From positions 2,232,001 to 2,296,000 of the forward strand of contig CADCSX010000002.1 in assembly GCA_902805475.1 (NCBI GenBank): DNA of 64,000 bases, written 5' to 3'. Under the pieces are notes generated by a model, which made no database searches, had not been told where the DNA came from, and worked only from the letters and a program-made list of their open reading frames with translations. The position numbers were made by a program, and so were the translations under genes. Within the stretch, counting starts at the first letter, position 1. Each line of letters opens with the position of its first letter. Below, piece after piece: positions 33,841-46,313 of the stretch. This DNA is from Entonaema liquescens. Its lineage: Eukaryota > Ascomycota > Sordariomycetes > Xylariales > Xylariaceae.

Positions 33841-35159
33841 ATGTCAACTGTCCGGTTACCGTTTCTCTACCCGCATTTATTCCGGGCAGCCCGCATCGGT
33901 GAGTCCTCAGCTCACGGAGCGAGGATCCGATGTCGCAAGTCTCCGAACAATAACCCACGAATGGCGGCATTTTCATCCTCCACCCCGTCAAGACAAGCAG
34001 TCTTCGAGAGGCATGGCAAGGCCGTAGAGCCATCGACTGTTACGCCCGATGTCGCAAACCTTCCAGGACCAGGTGCGGATCCCGCGAAATTATCAAGCTT
34101 CCCAAATACGCAGTCTTCCGGCAAGGAGGATGCAAATACGAAAAAGGAGACGGCGCAAGAGTCTCAAGCTCCAGAAGAGAAAGTAGCCAAAGAACTAGAA
34201 AATGCTAAACCTCCTCCTCCCCCAGGGGCGTCTGCAGCCTCCAGCCCTCCACCTTCGAGTCCTCAGCAAGCTACCACAGAAGCTAAGATGCAAGAAAGCG
34301 GTCCGATGGAAGCAGTTTTGCACATGCCACCGCCCGAAGCATACCACCATCCTCATCTACACACACCCCCTTATGTTCATCATTTCGATACCTATACCCT
34401 TGTCAAACAGCTGGAAGAAGGTGGATATAGCACGGAGCAGGCTACTACGGTTATGAAAGCTATTAGAGGGCTACTAGCGAAGAATCTAGACTTCGCTCAG
34501 GAAGGACTAGTGAGCAAAAGTGACGTCGACAACGTAGGCGCAAGTGTCCAGCTCGATCTCGTATCAACTACTGATGTATCATATATAGGAGACGTATTTA
34601 TTTCGCGCTGCCTGCTCCGAACTCAGTGCCGAGGTTAAAAACAACCAGAGGGCTGCTGACGAGACAACGCGACAACAGCGTACCCAGTTGCAACACGAAG
34701 TCGACATTTTGACCCAGCGGATGACTCAAGACCTCATGACGCTAAAAGATGATGTTAAGGGCATGTTCAATGACCGCCGAATGAACGTGAGGGAAGAACA
34801 GAGGACGATGGAAAGCGCTGTTTGTCTTCCGCTATCTTGAGCTTGCTGCTGCACCTGCTAACTGTCTTTTAAAGATCCAACAGCTCAACCTGAAAATCAG
34901 CGTGACTCTCAATAGCGACTCCAGATCGGATATCGAAGGGCTACGCTGGGTGCTCATTCGTCGTTCCGTTTTGGGTATAATTTTCATGGCAGTACTCACT
35001 CTAGGGACTCTGCGTTATGCGACGTATGTCAAGCATGAGAGGCAAAGGGAAGCAGAAGAAAAGGCACGGCATGCTGAGAGACTTAAGAATAGCCTGGGGA
35101 GGGAAGATCACGCTCCCCTTTCGACGCGGCGGAAATTCTGGCGGCAAATTAAACCTTGA
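33841..35159 (+). CDS. mitochondrial DUF1640 / Fmp32-CCDC90 family protein
   Basis: Probable inner-membrane mitochondrial protein of the Fmp32/CCDC90 (MCUR1-like) family, linked in yeast and animals to respiratory-complex assembly and calcium uniporter regulation. Exons 33841-34533, 34589-34819 and 34875-35159 give 402 aa. Features: an Arg-rich, acid-poor N-terminus fitting a mitochondrial presequence; a Pro-rich linker (KPPPPPGASAASS); the DUF1640 domain from HHFDTYTLVKQLEEGGYS through LFRAACSELSAEV; a coiled coil (TRQQRTQLQHEVDILTQRM); RWVLIRRS followed by a C-terminal TM segment (VLGIIFMAVLTLGTLRYATY). The second intron uses a GTTTGT donor with CTAAC before its acceptor. The domain order is complete, so I expect it to be functional. 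Confidence 0.88.
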
Positions 35160-35370
35160 TACCCGTGGGAATAGACGGTGGTAGCAAAAGGAATATGAAT
35201 TTCTCCAGACTTGTTGTCACGAATTATGTAGACCGCAATTTTTCAACTGATGTAGAACTGCATGTAGGTTATAAACTCCCGTAGCCTATTAACCAAGCTC
35301 AGCCGCCCTAAACGCCTTTGCGAAACCTGATGAATAATGAAGTAATGTTGATTTCCAATGTCCGTAAATA

Positions 35371-35940
35371 TCAATCCCTGTCGTTCTGAGGAGCAGAGTC
35401 TCTTTCTGCGGCTTTCCTCAGCCTTTCCTCTTGTCGTTTCCAGTGACTCCCCTCTTCGTAGTCTTTACTTATTTTCAACGCACTACGTAACCTCTCGCTC
35501 TCCTTGATCTTCGCGTCGGCCAGCTCGTGGACCTGATGAGCCTTGAGTGGTTTCCTCGGCGCCGCACCCCTATCGCCTTTATTCATCTTTGCTTGTAGTT
35601 CTTTCCGTAAGACATCGCAGCGTTTATCGATTTCGCCCTCGTCAACTCTGTGTATACCGCATTAGTCATAGCCAGGGAACAGATTAACAGCAATTGGTTA
35701 GACATACCCTTCGTCTTCAAGCTGATCGCGCAATTCGAAGACCTTGACTTCAACTTCGCGCTTGCGATCGTGCTCCAGGATCTCCTTGTCTGGTTGTCGT
35801 TGTCTATGCTTGAAGCTATCGAGGTCTTTCGTGTTATAAGGGGCGGCTCGATCGCGCGGCTTGAGGTGGGCTAGGTTGCGCTGGACATAGCCGGAAGTCC
35901 CGCTTCCTCGTGGTGTCGAAAGACCAACGTTGTCGGACAT
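35371..35940 (-). CDS. cwc21: pre-mRNA-splicing factor Cwc21
   Basis: Spliceosome component of the Cwf21/SRRM2 family that contacts Prp8 and Snu114 near the catalytic centre. Exons 35940-35708 and 35647-35371 give 169 aa. The start MSDNVGLSTPRGSGTSGYVQ is the highly conserved N-terminal motif of the family. The following KPRDRAAPY and the cwf21 helix region (REVEVKVFELRDQLEDEG, then VDEGEIDKRCDVLRKEL after the 60-bp intron) complete the domain. The C-terminus is Lys/Arg/Glu-rich and basic, as in short fungal forms. No RS domain. Identification is firm from the N-terminal motif. Confidence 0.92.
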
Positions 35941-36407
35941 GATTTCGTTGGTATGTTAAGACGCGATCTACTTAAGAATAGGGTTGATTAAGGAATAGGT
36001 ACATATGTACCTCCTAATGCTTGATGATGGAATTAGAAGCTGGAAGGCGGTGAAGCGTGGCGGGAAATGGGATGGTGGGATGTATATGTACATTTATGAT
36101 CTAAAAAGGTATAAACAGCTACCCTGAGGGACGGCAACTTTTGCCCCGCTGTCCCGCTGCCCCGCCATAAGTATGAGTCTACGCTTGCATGAAAGTATGA
36201 GTCGCAAGCGCAGAGCGTTGAACTGTCAACCAGAACCTTAAAAAAGATATAAATACCGTGTAGGCACATACCTAGACAGGCATTATCTGTATATTTATAC
36301 TTAACATCGCCTTCCCGTTCAAACTTTGTCTCTATTCCAAACTTAACGGATCTGACTAGTAAACCATTTTCTTGAAGGACTACTTACTTATTCTAACAAC
36401 ATAAACC
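35941..36407. other. divergent promoter between cwc21 and cdc123
   Basis: Short shared promoter region of two divergent core genes. GATGGTGGGATG-type repeats around 36060-36080. No gene. Confidence 0.5.
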
Positions 36408-37708
36408 ATGCCTGCACCTACTACTGCGCGCTCTTCCGGCACTACAAGCTCAGCGCTGCCTTTTCCCCCTATCACAAGAGATCATATACTCAACTGCTCA
36501 TATGACTCCTGGTTTCCTAAGTGCGTAACTCGTAATATTGAATTATAGTCCATTGAGTATGTAACTTACAAATTAGTAGATACCGCATGTCATGCATCAA
36601 ATCGCGTATAATACCTCTCTCACCCGAGTTTATAGAGTATATCCGCGAGGATGGTATTATCCTCGCCGATGACGACGGGGCTGAGCCAGAGGATGATGAA
36701 TGGGAATCGACACCGTCAAATTTCCGGCCACCCGTCGAGGAAGTTGACTCTGACTCTGATAGTGATGAGGACGAGGACGAGGATGAGGAACCAAGGTTAC
36801 CACCAAATCAAAGATTTCCCGAGTTGCACCAGGTAATTAAAGACAAGATTGCGGAATTAGGCGGCGCCGTGGCACCGAAATTAAACTGGACTGCACCGAA
36901 AGATGCGGCTTGGATATCGCCACACCAGAACACTATCAAGTGTACAAGTCCTAACGACATATATTTGCTGTTGAAGAGCTCCAACTTCATTACTTATGAC
37001 CTCGAACACGCTTTTGACGACTGCACGCCTACCAGCAACCCTTCTAGTAGCAATGCGCCGGCTTTCAAGCCTGTGCTGGTACTGCGCTCATACTTCAATC
37101 CTCATACAGCTATGGAATTCCGCTGCTTCGTGAAGCATAGGAATCTGATAGCCATCTCGCAGCGCGATCTGAACTTCTATGAGTTTTTAAAGTCTCTGCG
37201 ATCTGATATCGTTGGACGAATCAGCCAGCTGTTCAACCACAAACTACGGTACACGTTCCCGGACGGCAACTTCACGTTCGACGTGTATATCCCCGAAGGC
37301 GAAGACGAGCCACTTAGCAGAGCACGACTCATCGACATTAATGCTTGGGCGCCGCATACCGATAGCCTGCTCTTCGACTGGAAGGAGCTGTTGGATATGG
37401 AAGTGCCCAGCCCAATGCTGGGGGTAGTCGGTGGACAAGAAGAAGTAGAGGCAGAGGATACGGATGAGACATCGGAAGATGAGGACGAAGACGAAGACTT
37501 CGTGCCTGAGCTACGGCTCATTGAGAAGGAAGACCCAGCTGCGTTCAACTTCAGCTCACCACAATACTCGGCGCACAAACTACCGAAGGATGTCGTGGAC
37601 GCGAGTTTGGCCGGAGAGGGTGGCATGCGGGACTTCGCGCGCAAGTGGAGAGAGATGACGGAATATAGGGAGAACGTGGCGGATTGGGAGATGAACGATA
37701 AGAAATAG
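36408..37708 (+). CDS. cdc123: Cdc123 (eIF2 assembly factor)
   Basis: Cytosolic ATP-grasp-fold chaperone that assembles translation factor eIF2 by binding the eIF2-gamma subunit. Exons 36408-36520 and 36580-37708 give 413 aa. The junction forms SWFPKYRMSCIKSRIIPL, the conserved N-terminal family motif. An acidic insertion (DSDSDSDEDEDEDEE) follows FRPPVEE. Other landmarks: PKDAAWISPHQNTIKC; LRSYFNPHTAMEFRCFVKHRN; FDVYIPEG; LIDINAWAPHTDSLLFDW, where the family's Asp/Asn metal and nucleotide ligands lie. A second acidic loop (DETSEDEDEDEDF) and a C-terminal DFARKWREM helix close the protein. Length is a little above the usual 350-400 because of the acidic loops. Confidence 0.95.
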
Positions 37709-38183
37709 GTTCCACCGTGTAGCAATACAAATGTTGTATAACGGCTCTCCTACAGTTAAGGCGTCATTAGCGATACGCTTGCAATAGTATCCATGGCTAC
37801 TTACCTAGCTATACACATCTCTTCCGTGCTTCTAAGTCAACTAATGCTAAACAAGTCACCTAGCAGCCATAGGGAGAAAATATAATATGCAAATTCGCTT
37901 TCGCTTTATCCAATCTCGCTACCAACTAATATAGCAACTTGAAATACTCCCTGGAATTGTGAACTGCGCCCGAAGAAACTCATAAATCGTGCAACCCCCT
38001 CCCCTCACCCCCCAAACCAGTCCTCACAAAATCCGCATCATTGTCCCTCATTTCACCGGCCCGGAATAAATAGCACCTTTCATTTAGGAATATCTGCCCA
38101 AGTCATCTGGAACGCAATTCCCAAAGCGCTATTCCTAATTCCAGTGCCTTGACTAACTGCGGGACTCGCCCAGCCAAAACTTC
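37709..38183. other. 3'-3' spacer
   Basis: Region between convergent cdc123 and the Smr-domain gene; only 3' UTR sequence expected. C-rich patch at 37995-38015. No gene. Confidence 0.5.
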
Positions 38184-39522
38184 TCACATAACCACACAGC
38201 AGTCCCCCAACTTGTGCACAAACTTCGACACCAACCGCCCCAGCTCGTCGGGCTGCTCTTCCTCCTGCTGTTGCTGCTGGTGATGGTGCTGCGGCCGTCC
38301 TCCCTGGTGATGCTGCGGCTGTCCACCGGCATATCCGCCGTGTTGGGTTGGTGGTTGTTGAGGGAGCGGTGGGATCACGGCCTCGCCGCCCTGGAGATTG
38401 ACTATATTCCAATTATATAAGTAAGTTCCTTCGACGTCGTGGGTTGACAAACGGGGGCGTTACGAACCGTAGATCCGACCCGCGTTATCCTCCGTCGCAT
38501 ACTGCAGTCCCAACTCCCGGCACACCTGCTCGACGCGGGGCTTGAGTTTCTGCACGTGGTCGGTGCTGTGGTTGCCCTTGCCGACGATGCTACCCGTTCA
38601 AGTCCCATTAGCATCCTGTTTCTCCTAGCTAGGTACTTAGGTTCTCGGGTGCAATGAAATGCGATACGTACACGTGGAGATGCGTCTGCCCCTGCTGCTG
38701 CGCATGCCTAATCCGGCGCTCGAGAATCTCCTCGGCCTCCTCGACGAACTGGCCGTGCAGATCGATGGTGTCCTCGGCGACGCGGTCCCCCGCGTTGTTC
38801 TCCCGGAAGATGTACTCGCTGGCCTGCCGGTTGTACTCCTCCATCTTCGCGGCGTGCCGCTTGCCCTCGTTGCTCAGCTCCTTGGCCTCGGCGCCGTCGC
38901 CGCGCTCGTATGCCTGGTGCGCCTATGCATTTTGGGGTTGGGCGGTTAGTGTGGTGCACACGGGAGGAGAAGGATCCTTCGGTGGCATCTCGGTGGAAGG
39001 ATTGGATGCTTATGGTATGGGAGGGAGATACCTAGGTGAGGCAGGAAGGGGTGTGGACGTGTGGGAGGGTAAGAATGGTGTAGGACTAGGGAAGATATAG
39101 GTAGGGAATATATATATATATAAATATATATATAAGGGGTAACTAGGTGAGATATATGTATAAGGTAGATAGGTAGGTACATACTCGGTCGAAACAGCTG
39201 TTCCGCTTCGCGGCTTCCGCCCGCGCTAGGTCCCGGAGCCGGTCATATTCGGCTTCGGCATCATTGCTCGGACTATGGTTGAAGGCTACGGCGACATCGC
39301 CAAACGCATGTAAGCTTTGTGAACGGATCTACTACGATTGGACTTTGGAAGGGGGGGTGCATCGGAGATATATGATGATTGAAGCCTGACGTGGGGTGTT
39401 GCGTCACTTGGGACTGCCGACGGGGGGAAAGGAGTACGGTGGTATACATATTCACGTAGTAATAGCTAGCTATGCAATGCATACATACCTCCGCCTCCTA
39501 AGCGCGTTAGGGGAATAGCCAT
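38184..39522 (-). CDS. DUF1771-Smr domain protein with C-terminal CaaX box
   Basis: Five exons: 39522-39489, 39285-39185, 38922-38672, 38589-38468 and 38401-38184, giving 241 aa. DUF1771 spans residues about 14-80 (EYDRLRDLARAEAAKRN; AHQAYERGDGAEAKELSNEG). The Smr domain follows (DTIDLHGQFVEEAEEIL; VIVGKGNHSTDHVQKLKP; INVNL-like RIYVNLQGG). Smr domains of this type bind or cut nucleic acid. The tail is Gln/His/Gly-rich (HHHQQQQQEEEQ), then GRLVSKFVHKLGDCCVVM and stop. The last four residues, CVVM, form a good CaaX box for farnesylation, implying membrane attachment. The tiny first exon (MAIPLTRLGGG) is supported by phase and a GTATGT donor. Introns 203 and 262 bp are long. The function in fungi is not established. 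Confidence 0.85.
39107..39134. repeat. (TA)n microsatellite in Smr-gene intron 2
   Basis: Two adjoining TA runs separated by AAA at 39107-39134, inside the 262-bp second intron of the Smr-domain gene. The surrounding intron has purine-rich AGGTA/GGGAAG words. Confidence 0.85.
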
Positions 39523-42500
39523 TATGCCAATTTGTATACCGCGGTGAGCGAGGGAGAAAAAGTGATGTAATTAGAAGCTTCGGTGTGTATAAGCGGTCCA
39601 AGCTTATGAGGCACTTGCACGTTTATCGGCGACGACGCTTGAGCCTCAAGTCGATTAAAAAAAGGGATAATAATAAATAATAATAGCAATGATAAAACTA
39701 ATTTACTTTTTGGAGATGAAGCTTGATTGAGCTAGCGATGCGAAGCAGGGCGTAGATGATCTGCAGCTCATCCGCTCTCTAGGCTGGCTGCGTTACCGTC
39801 GGTGGCTGGGAAAGGCTGGCTTCTTCTTTTCTTGTTTTGGGTGCCGCGCATCTAAAAATTCACCCTCGAGACCTGATTCGCGGGACTCGTAAAAAATGGG
39901 TGCCATTAACGAAACATCTTCTTAACTACATGCCTTTTCTATACAAAGACATCTGTGCATAAATATTTTAGTAATTCTTGGTATTGAAAATTCGACCTAT
40001 CGGCTTTCTTTTTACTTTGAGAAACCACATGCAGAAGACGGGCTGTCACCCCAAGTTAGGCTGTTGAATTAGCGAGATGTCTCTTTAATCTACTGCTTAA
40101 ACTTCCTGCAGGATGGGCTGTGGGATGGGTAGGCTCCGGCACTATGTATGTATCAATCCGGCACAGACTTGCATGTCCTTAAGCAACATGGGGTGGCTCA
40201 GCTTATACTATGTAGGGGAATACAACCTTAACGTCCAAGTAGGACGGGAAGATAGGATGCCGTTGGCTTCCAGAAGACTTCTTTGTTCATGCATTCAGGC
40301 ATGATCCTTCTCAAACCTGGGACGATCAGAACAGCCTTGTACTATGTATTGAAACTTGCTGAAACTCGGAAGTATACTAACTACCATATGCGCCATACTA
40401 TTAAGACAAGTTCAGCTGAGGCAGCTCTGGTAATATACCATGTGGATCTACGTAGATGGCTTGTGGTCCATCCGTATTGTAGAATTTTACTCAAGCCTAA
40501 TATCGTTGGTCACTTTCTATAGTCCGGATGGAGTTTCTGTTTATATATACTTCTTAGGCAGCTGAGCTGACCTAACACAAAACCTCGCGCTTCTCTTGCA
40601 AGGATAGTCTCGTCCAACAAAACGAAGCCAAAAAATCTCCGTCTCGGCCTAGACTCCGATTGAACACGAAAAAAAAATTCGCTGAGCCAGAATAGCGTCA
40701 TCTAGCCGCAATGGCGCGAAATTATAACCTAGCGGCCTCGTGGCAATGGAGTAGGACTGGGTTGGTATGACTGGCCCGGGCTTCACCCAAGATTATTAGA
40801 GAATAGGGGAAATTGTTCCGAATATGTAGCTTCCTAGGGGCTGGGACGACATTGGCGCATAATACAAGATGAGTAGGTATTACACCTTGTCAGCCTACAC
40901 GGTACACCGAACCTGTTTTTGGGGGTGAAATAATATGTATTAGATGTAGTAGATTGGCGGGAACTTCTTATTGTGCGCATGTACCACCCATTGCTCCGAT
41001 ACATTAATACAATATCCCATGTACGAACCCAGTGTAAGAAGTGATAACTCATTGATGCGAATTTGGGGAAATTTCTAACATGAACGGACCATGGACGGAA
41101 GTGGACTGGTGTCAGGGATGTGTTACCTATCTATCTGATCAGATGGATCGACTTCTCGCGTGGTCGGCATGGTTTATATCACCAGGTTGGTTTTATAATC
41201 AATGCTGGATATATATCATTGTCGGTCGTTCGAAGTTTCAGAAGGTTGAATCAAGGATGTGATGCATTTTGAAACTTATAATGATCCTACTGTTTAGAGG
41301 GGGCCTAAGCGTAATATATGCCCCTTTTATATGTTGTATTGTGGAGGAGGTGATCATAAGTCATGTTATATATAATAACTACCTTGATATTATAACCCCC
41401 CCCCCATGCTATTTACCTATGTTTCTTAAGTGTATATTCGAGCGGTAGCGATGTCTCATTTTGCTATAATTTTAAATCTGTTATCAAGGCCGGATTTTTT
41501 TCTATTTTCCCTCATTTATTAAGTACTTAGCCTCTTTACTATGTAAGTACCTAGGTAGTTATACATACTGTGCGTAGTTTGAGGCGGGCCTTTCAAAATA
41601 TTGCCATCAGGGCGACGGGCTAGCCGCGTTAGGCATGAGGTGATTAGTCCGAATTAGACAGTTAGTTAATTGATCTCCAATGAACGAGCCGCTAGCGAAC
41701 TTCTTTAAGAGCGATATGAATTAAGAAACAGCAGCATCCCTGATTTAATTTCAAACTTGAACCCAGATCACCTCAGCATAGACCTGTAAGAACTGGATAT
41801 TGATTACCACGTCACTTTCAAGTGGACCTAGATTCCGGAGGAAAAGGAGCCTAAACTTCTGTGATATTGTATGATACAGATGTTACGGCGCCGCGGGTTA
41901 GAGGTTAGAGGCTGCGAACTACCATCGCATATCCACGCATAGCTCTAGCCTTGATAAACATCTTAAACGTGAAGATCTCCCTCTCCGTCACTACGTACTC
42001 ATAACAACACCAATGGAACTTTCGACTTTTACTTGTTCGTTCTTCTTCAATCTCAGCGAATGAACTTGAAGATGCGCCTGAGTCATTAGCTTACAATAGA
42101 AATAATTAAATATGTAATACCGTTATATACCCGTAACGATGTGAATATCTTTAGAAACACGATCGATTACTTCTAAGTATTCTTGCATCCTTGTAAAGTT
42201 AATGGCCGGAACCTCTCATTAGGGTTTAATAAATGCCGAGGTTGGTAGTGTTCATACGGACCGAGCCGTTGAAGATGCAATTGTCGACATTGTCAATATC
42301 GATCATGCGATGTTAGAGTAAAGACAAATGTATAAATCGGGCGCATAACTCAAGACAAAATGTTATAGTTAAAGTATCTATGCTATGGAACACTTAAAGG
42401 TTGCGCAACTACCTAGGTACTCACTAATTGGAGAGCTTCACCCCAAGAAACTTTAATAAAACTTACATAGCCATAGTCTATTTATTAAAGCTAGCCCGCA

Positions 42501-45092
42501 TTATATGAAGAGTTTTTGTATAAGTACTGTTAAAGTAAAGTATTTACGTAGAACAAACTCACGATAGCCTCACGGTAATCTCTATTTGGCATCCTCTTCA
42601 AACAATGTAAGCAGCTTCCTCGGCAGGGGTTGTGGCTAACCTCTATATTTTGGCTGTGTAAAATGGAACCCCGCATTAGCCAAATTCGGATCTTATAAGA
42701 GCGTATTCTATCTCTTATTAATCTCTTACCTTAGCTTAGGTAAAGTGATATCTACGAAAGACATCAATATTCAACCTAGGTAAGTTAGCTCTTACGTATA
42801 CTTGATCACGTTTCAGCCTATGAATCACATATTAAGATGGCAAGGCTTTTCCTGCATACTATGTAGCATGTAGCATGTCAGATCATATTATGCACGTTGC
42901 TATTTACATCTTTTCCTTTTGCACGTAACCCGACGATCCGGTGGAGTCAAACCCGCCTTGCTGCTTATTGAGGATCCTGGGGAAACGTTTCTACTCCTGA
43001 CTCGTATATACTTCTAGAAGCGTGACCTACCTAATGCAGCTCCTATCGGTTTTATCAGTCCGTCTCGAAGCCGATCAAAAAGACCGAGAACTTCCATGTC
43101 TTTGATTAGCTTTCTACTGAATGCTAGGTAATCGTATTGCGCGTTTGTTTCAGCGCTCACGTAAGGCGTATTGGTGCTGCATACAATACATTGTCCTACG
43201 GGTGTGTAGATGCATGTGTGATTCGAGATGGATGCCGTCTATTCGCTCCGAAGCCTGACAGGCCTGCAGATAGTGGGTGGCAGTGGACGGACCTGCAGTC
43301 AGGTCTAGACATGGGTTCGGGGCATCCTGATGTGCCATTGTAATCAATCTGGCCATTCAGCGACTGATTTTAGTTGACATGCCGCTCTCGTTTGTTGGTT
43401 CGGTCGTTAGGCAGGAAAAGAGAACTACAGATACTGTAGACACTGCAGAACAGGAAAACTATTCTCTCTGGTCACGCTCAATTCTATGATTGGGCGTCGA
43501 GGTTTATATATATGCTGCGGCGAGTCCGGGCATCTTAGCAAGGCTGAATACTGCTTGTCTCTCTCCGATCTGCGATATTTCCCATACAGTCAACTAGCCA
43601 CTGTATGCGAAATACTGGTAAGTAAATTCGTGGTTTACTGGTTTTACTGGTTCTCTCCCCGTATTTTATGGCTTGTGTGGTTACCAGCTCTTCGGTCATC
43701 TCCAGCGCTGATAAAATACCTAGGCGTGTATCCGCTTCCATGGGTACACTAAAGTATTGTAATCTGACCAGCTGGTGTTTTTTCGTGGTAATTTTCTGTT
43801 GCTGCATTTAGAATTATCAATACATCATCATTATGGGATGTATGGATGTACTTTTCATCAATGAATGTATGTAGGCAAGGTAAGGTACTTGATGCTGACG
43901 CGACTTCGATAGGTACTCGTACTTAGCTGGGTTAGTGCGCTTACACTAGGTATGTATAGCATATGAATAGCTGCACTGTGGATGTATGCATATGTACGTA
44001 CATGTACATAATATATTCCAGGTCCACTATCTATGTACTACAGCGGCGTGGGCAAATTGCATCAGAACCTTACCTACATAAGTAAACGTTTCAAAAGTAC
44101 AAAACTATGCGATATAAGTACTCGAGATTGAATATTTTATGCGGTATTAACTTACTCAAGACTTGAAATTTACAAGTTATACATTCTACTTTATGACTTC
44201 GACTCATCGTTAAAAAAACAAAAAGGGATAGAATTCAAGTTGAGATTGAAATTGTACGGGAAAGTACTTGACTAATCGTAAATAAGACAGTTAAAATTTT
44301 CAATATTAAACAACTTGAGCATCGACGTACCTAATCCATCCGCGATGCTGGGCAATAGGAGGTACCCACAAACCCTCCATTCACTAGATAAAATTAGGTT
44401 TAGCGTTGGCTTTGTTCCTCGCATAATCTGTGATTGATCTAACTATTTTCAGTTATAGTCCCCTCTGTTGCTGCCAGCCCCGGCGCGACTTTTACCACCC
44501 CATTTCCGAATTGATTCTCACCCTTTCGTTTTTCCCCTTCTCAAACCAATTCCTTTAGGACAGGGGCATCCGGCAACAAACCAAAGCTGCACTTTCAAAG
44601 GCAAAGGTGCTCCACTTGGTCATCCATCTCGCCCCGTCACAATCTCTCGCGACCACCCTTTTTTTACTCTTCCTTTCCACTGTCAGCTTTTCTCATCACA
44701 TTCGCCGTTCCTTTCCTTCGGCGAATTTATCCCCATTTCTTATCTATCGTGTGTCTCTTCGTCAGTTCAATTAGCATTTTCCGGTATGTTGTCTTCGTGT
44801 GTCTATTTAGCGACGTCTATCCAAATCATCTACGTATAGCCACCATCTACAACTTCGTCTGAACCAGCGCAAGCGCTTCGCCGGTCTTGTGTTGTGTGTT
44901 GTGTGCGCTTTTACATGAAGACAGCGCCCTATTACTTGGGCTATTCGCTTCTAGTATTTTATTAATATTTTACCCCTTTACTGACATTTATGTTTTCATA
45001 TAGTCTTCACTCGACGTAGAGTACTTCCGCGATAGACGCCGAGTTTACATTCGTTATAACTTTTAGTCCCTAAACCCCTTTAATCAGTCAAG
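39523..45092. other. 5.6 kb gene-poor interval
   Basis: I find no reading frame with domain, signal-peptide or splice support. The sequence is AT-rich, with scattered short frames full of Trp/Cys/Tyr that look random. Exact TACCTAGGTA palindromes occur at 41548-41557 and 42410-42419, and a C9 run lies near 41397-41405. From about 44450 to 45090 the sequence becomes strongly C/T-rich, which I read as the long 5' leader and promoter of the G-alpha gene. No transposon ends, LTRs or tRNA recognised. Confidence 0.5.
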
Positions 45093-46313
45093 ATGGGCTG
45101 CGGAATGAGTACGGAGGAGAAGGAGGGCAAGGCCCGCAATGAGGAGATTGAGAATCAGCTCAAGCGTGATAAGATGATGCAGCGCAACGAGATCAAGATG
45201 CTTCTTCTGGGTGAGTACTGAGGACCTCTTAACCGCGGCAGTCGATCTAATAGTAAAAGGTGCTGGTGAATCTGGAAAGTCGACCATCTTGAAGCAGATG
45301 AAGATTATCAACGAAGGCGGTTACTCGCGCGACGAGCGGGAGTCATTCAAGGAGATCATCTTCAGCAACACCGTCCAATCTATGCGCGTCATCCTCGAGG
45401 CTATGGAGTCGTTAGAGCTCCCACTGGAAGATCAGCGAATGGAGTACCACGTACAAACCATCTTTATGCAACCCGCTCAGATCGAAGGTGACGTGTTACC
45501 TCCCGAGGTTGGCAACGCCATTGAGGCTCTCTGGAAAGACCGTGGCGTCCAAGACTGTTTCAAGCGATCGCGCGAGTATCAATTGAACGACTCGGCTAGA
45601 TAGTATGTTTATCCTTCCTCATTCCCCTGGCCGTGGATCATCTAACCATTACAGCTACTTCGACAACATTGCCCGTATCGCCGCGCCTGACTATATGCCT
45701 AATGATCAGGATGTCCTTCGATCTCGTGTCAAGACAACCGGTATCACTGAGACAACCTTCATCATCGGCGATTTAACCTACCGAATGTTCGACGTTGGTG
45801 GCCAGCGATCAGAACGTAAGAAGTGGATTCACTGCTTCGAGAACGTCACCACCATTCTGTTCTTAGTTGCCATCTCTGAGTACGATCAGTTACTTTTTGA
45901 AGATGAGACTGTCAACCGTATGCAAGAAGCATTGACTCTGTTCGACTCGATCTGCAACTCCCGATGGTTCATTAAGACGTCCATCATTCTCTTCCTGAAC
46001 AAGATCGATCGATTCAAGGAGAAGCTTCCCGTTAGCCCAATGAAGAACTACTTCCCCGACTACGAGGGTGGAGATGATTACGCCGCCGCTTGTGACTACA
46101 TTCTTAACCGATTCGTCAGTCTAAACCAACACGAGACGAAGCAAATCTACACGCATTTCACATGCGCAACAGATACAACTCAAATCCGTTTCGTCATGGC
46201 TGCGGTCAACGGTATGTGAACCGAATTTATCTTACCCATTATTGATATTTGTACTAACTCCACTTCAAGACATAATTATCCAAGAAAACTTACGTCTATG
46301 CGGTCTTATTTGA
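45093..46313 (+). CDS. heterotrimeric G-protein alpha subunit, group I
   Basis: Membrane-anchored GTPase that relays receptor signals (group I, like GNA-1, FadA, MagB of moulds; controls growth, conidiation, mating or virulence in relatives). Exons 45093-45210, 45260-45602, 45655-46211 and 46270-46313 encode 353 aa, the exact group norm. MGCGMS at the start gives Gly2 for myristoylation and Cys3 for palmitoylation. G1 GAGESGKST at 40-48; switch regions RVKTTGITET and DVGGQRSERKKW; NKID and TCATDT for guanine binding; C-terminus ENLRLCGLI with the Cys at -4 typical of Gi-like subunits. Junction 1 falls inside the G1 motif (LLL|GAGES). Introns are 49, 52 and 58 bp. All catalytic residues appear intact. 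Confidence 0.97.

Noticed and set aside
37177..37725. 182-codon antisense frame in cdc123
   Set aside because: Ser-rich mirror of the acidic GAT/GAG codons of cdc123.
38654..39100. 148-codon plus-strand frame over the Smr-domain gene
   Set aside because: Composition is random-like and it crosses exons and an intron of a well-supported gene.
43137..43807. Short frames on both strands in the gene-poor interval
   Set aside because: Trp/Cys/Tyr-rich random composition, no signal peptide, no splice partners.
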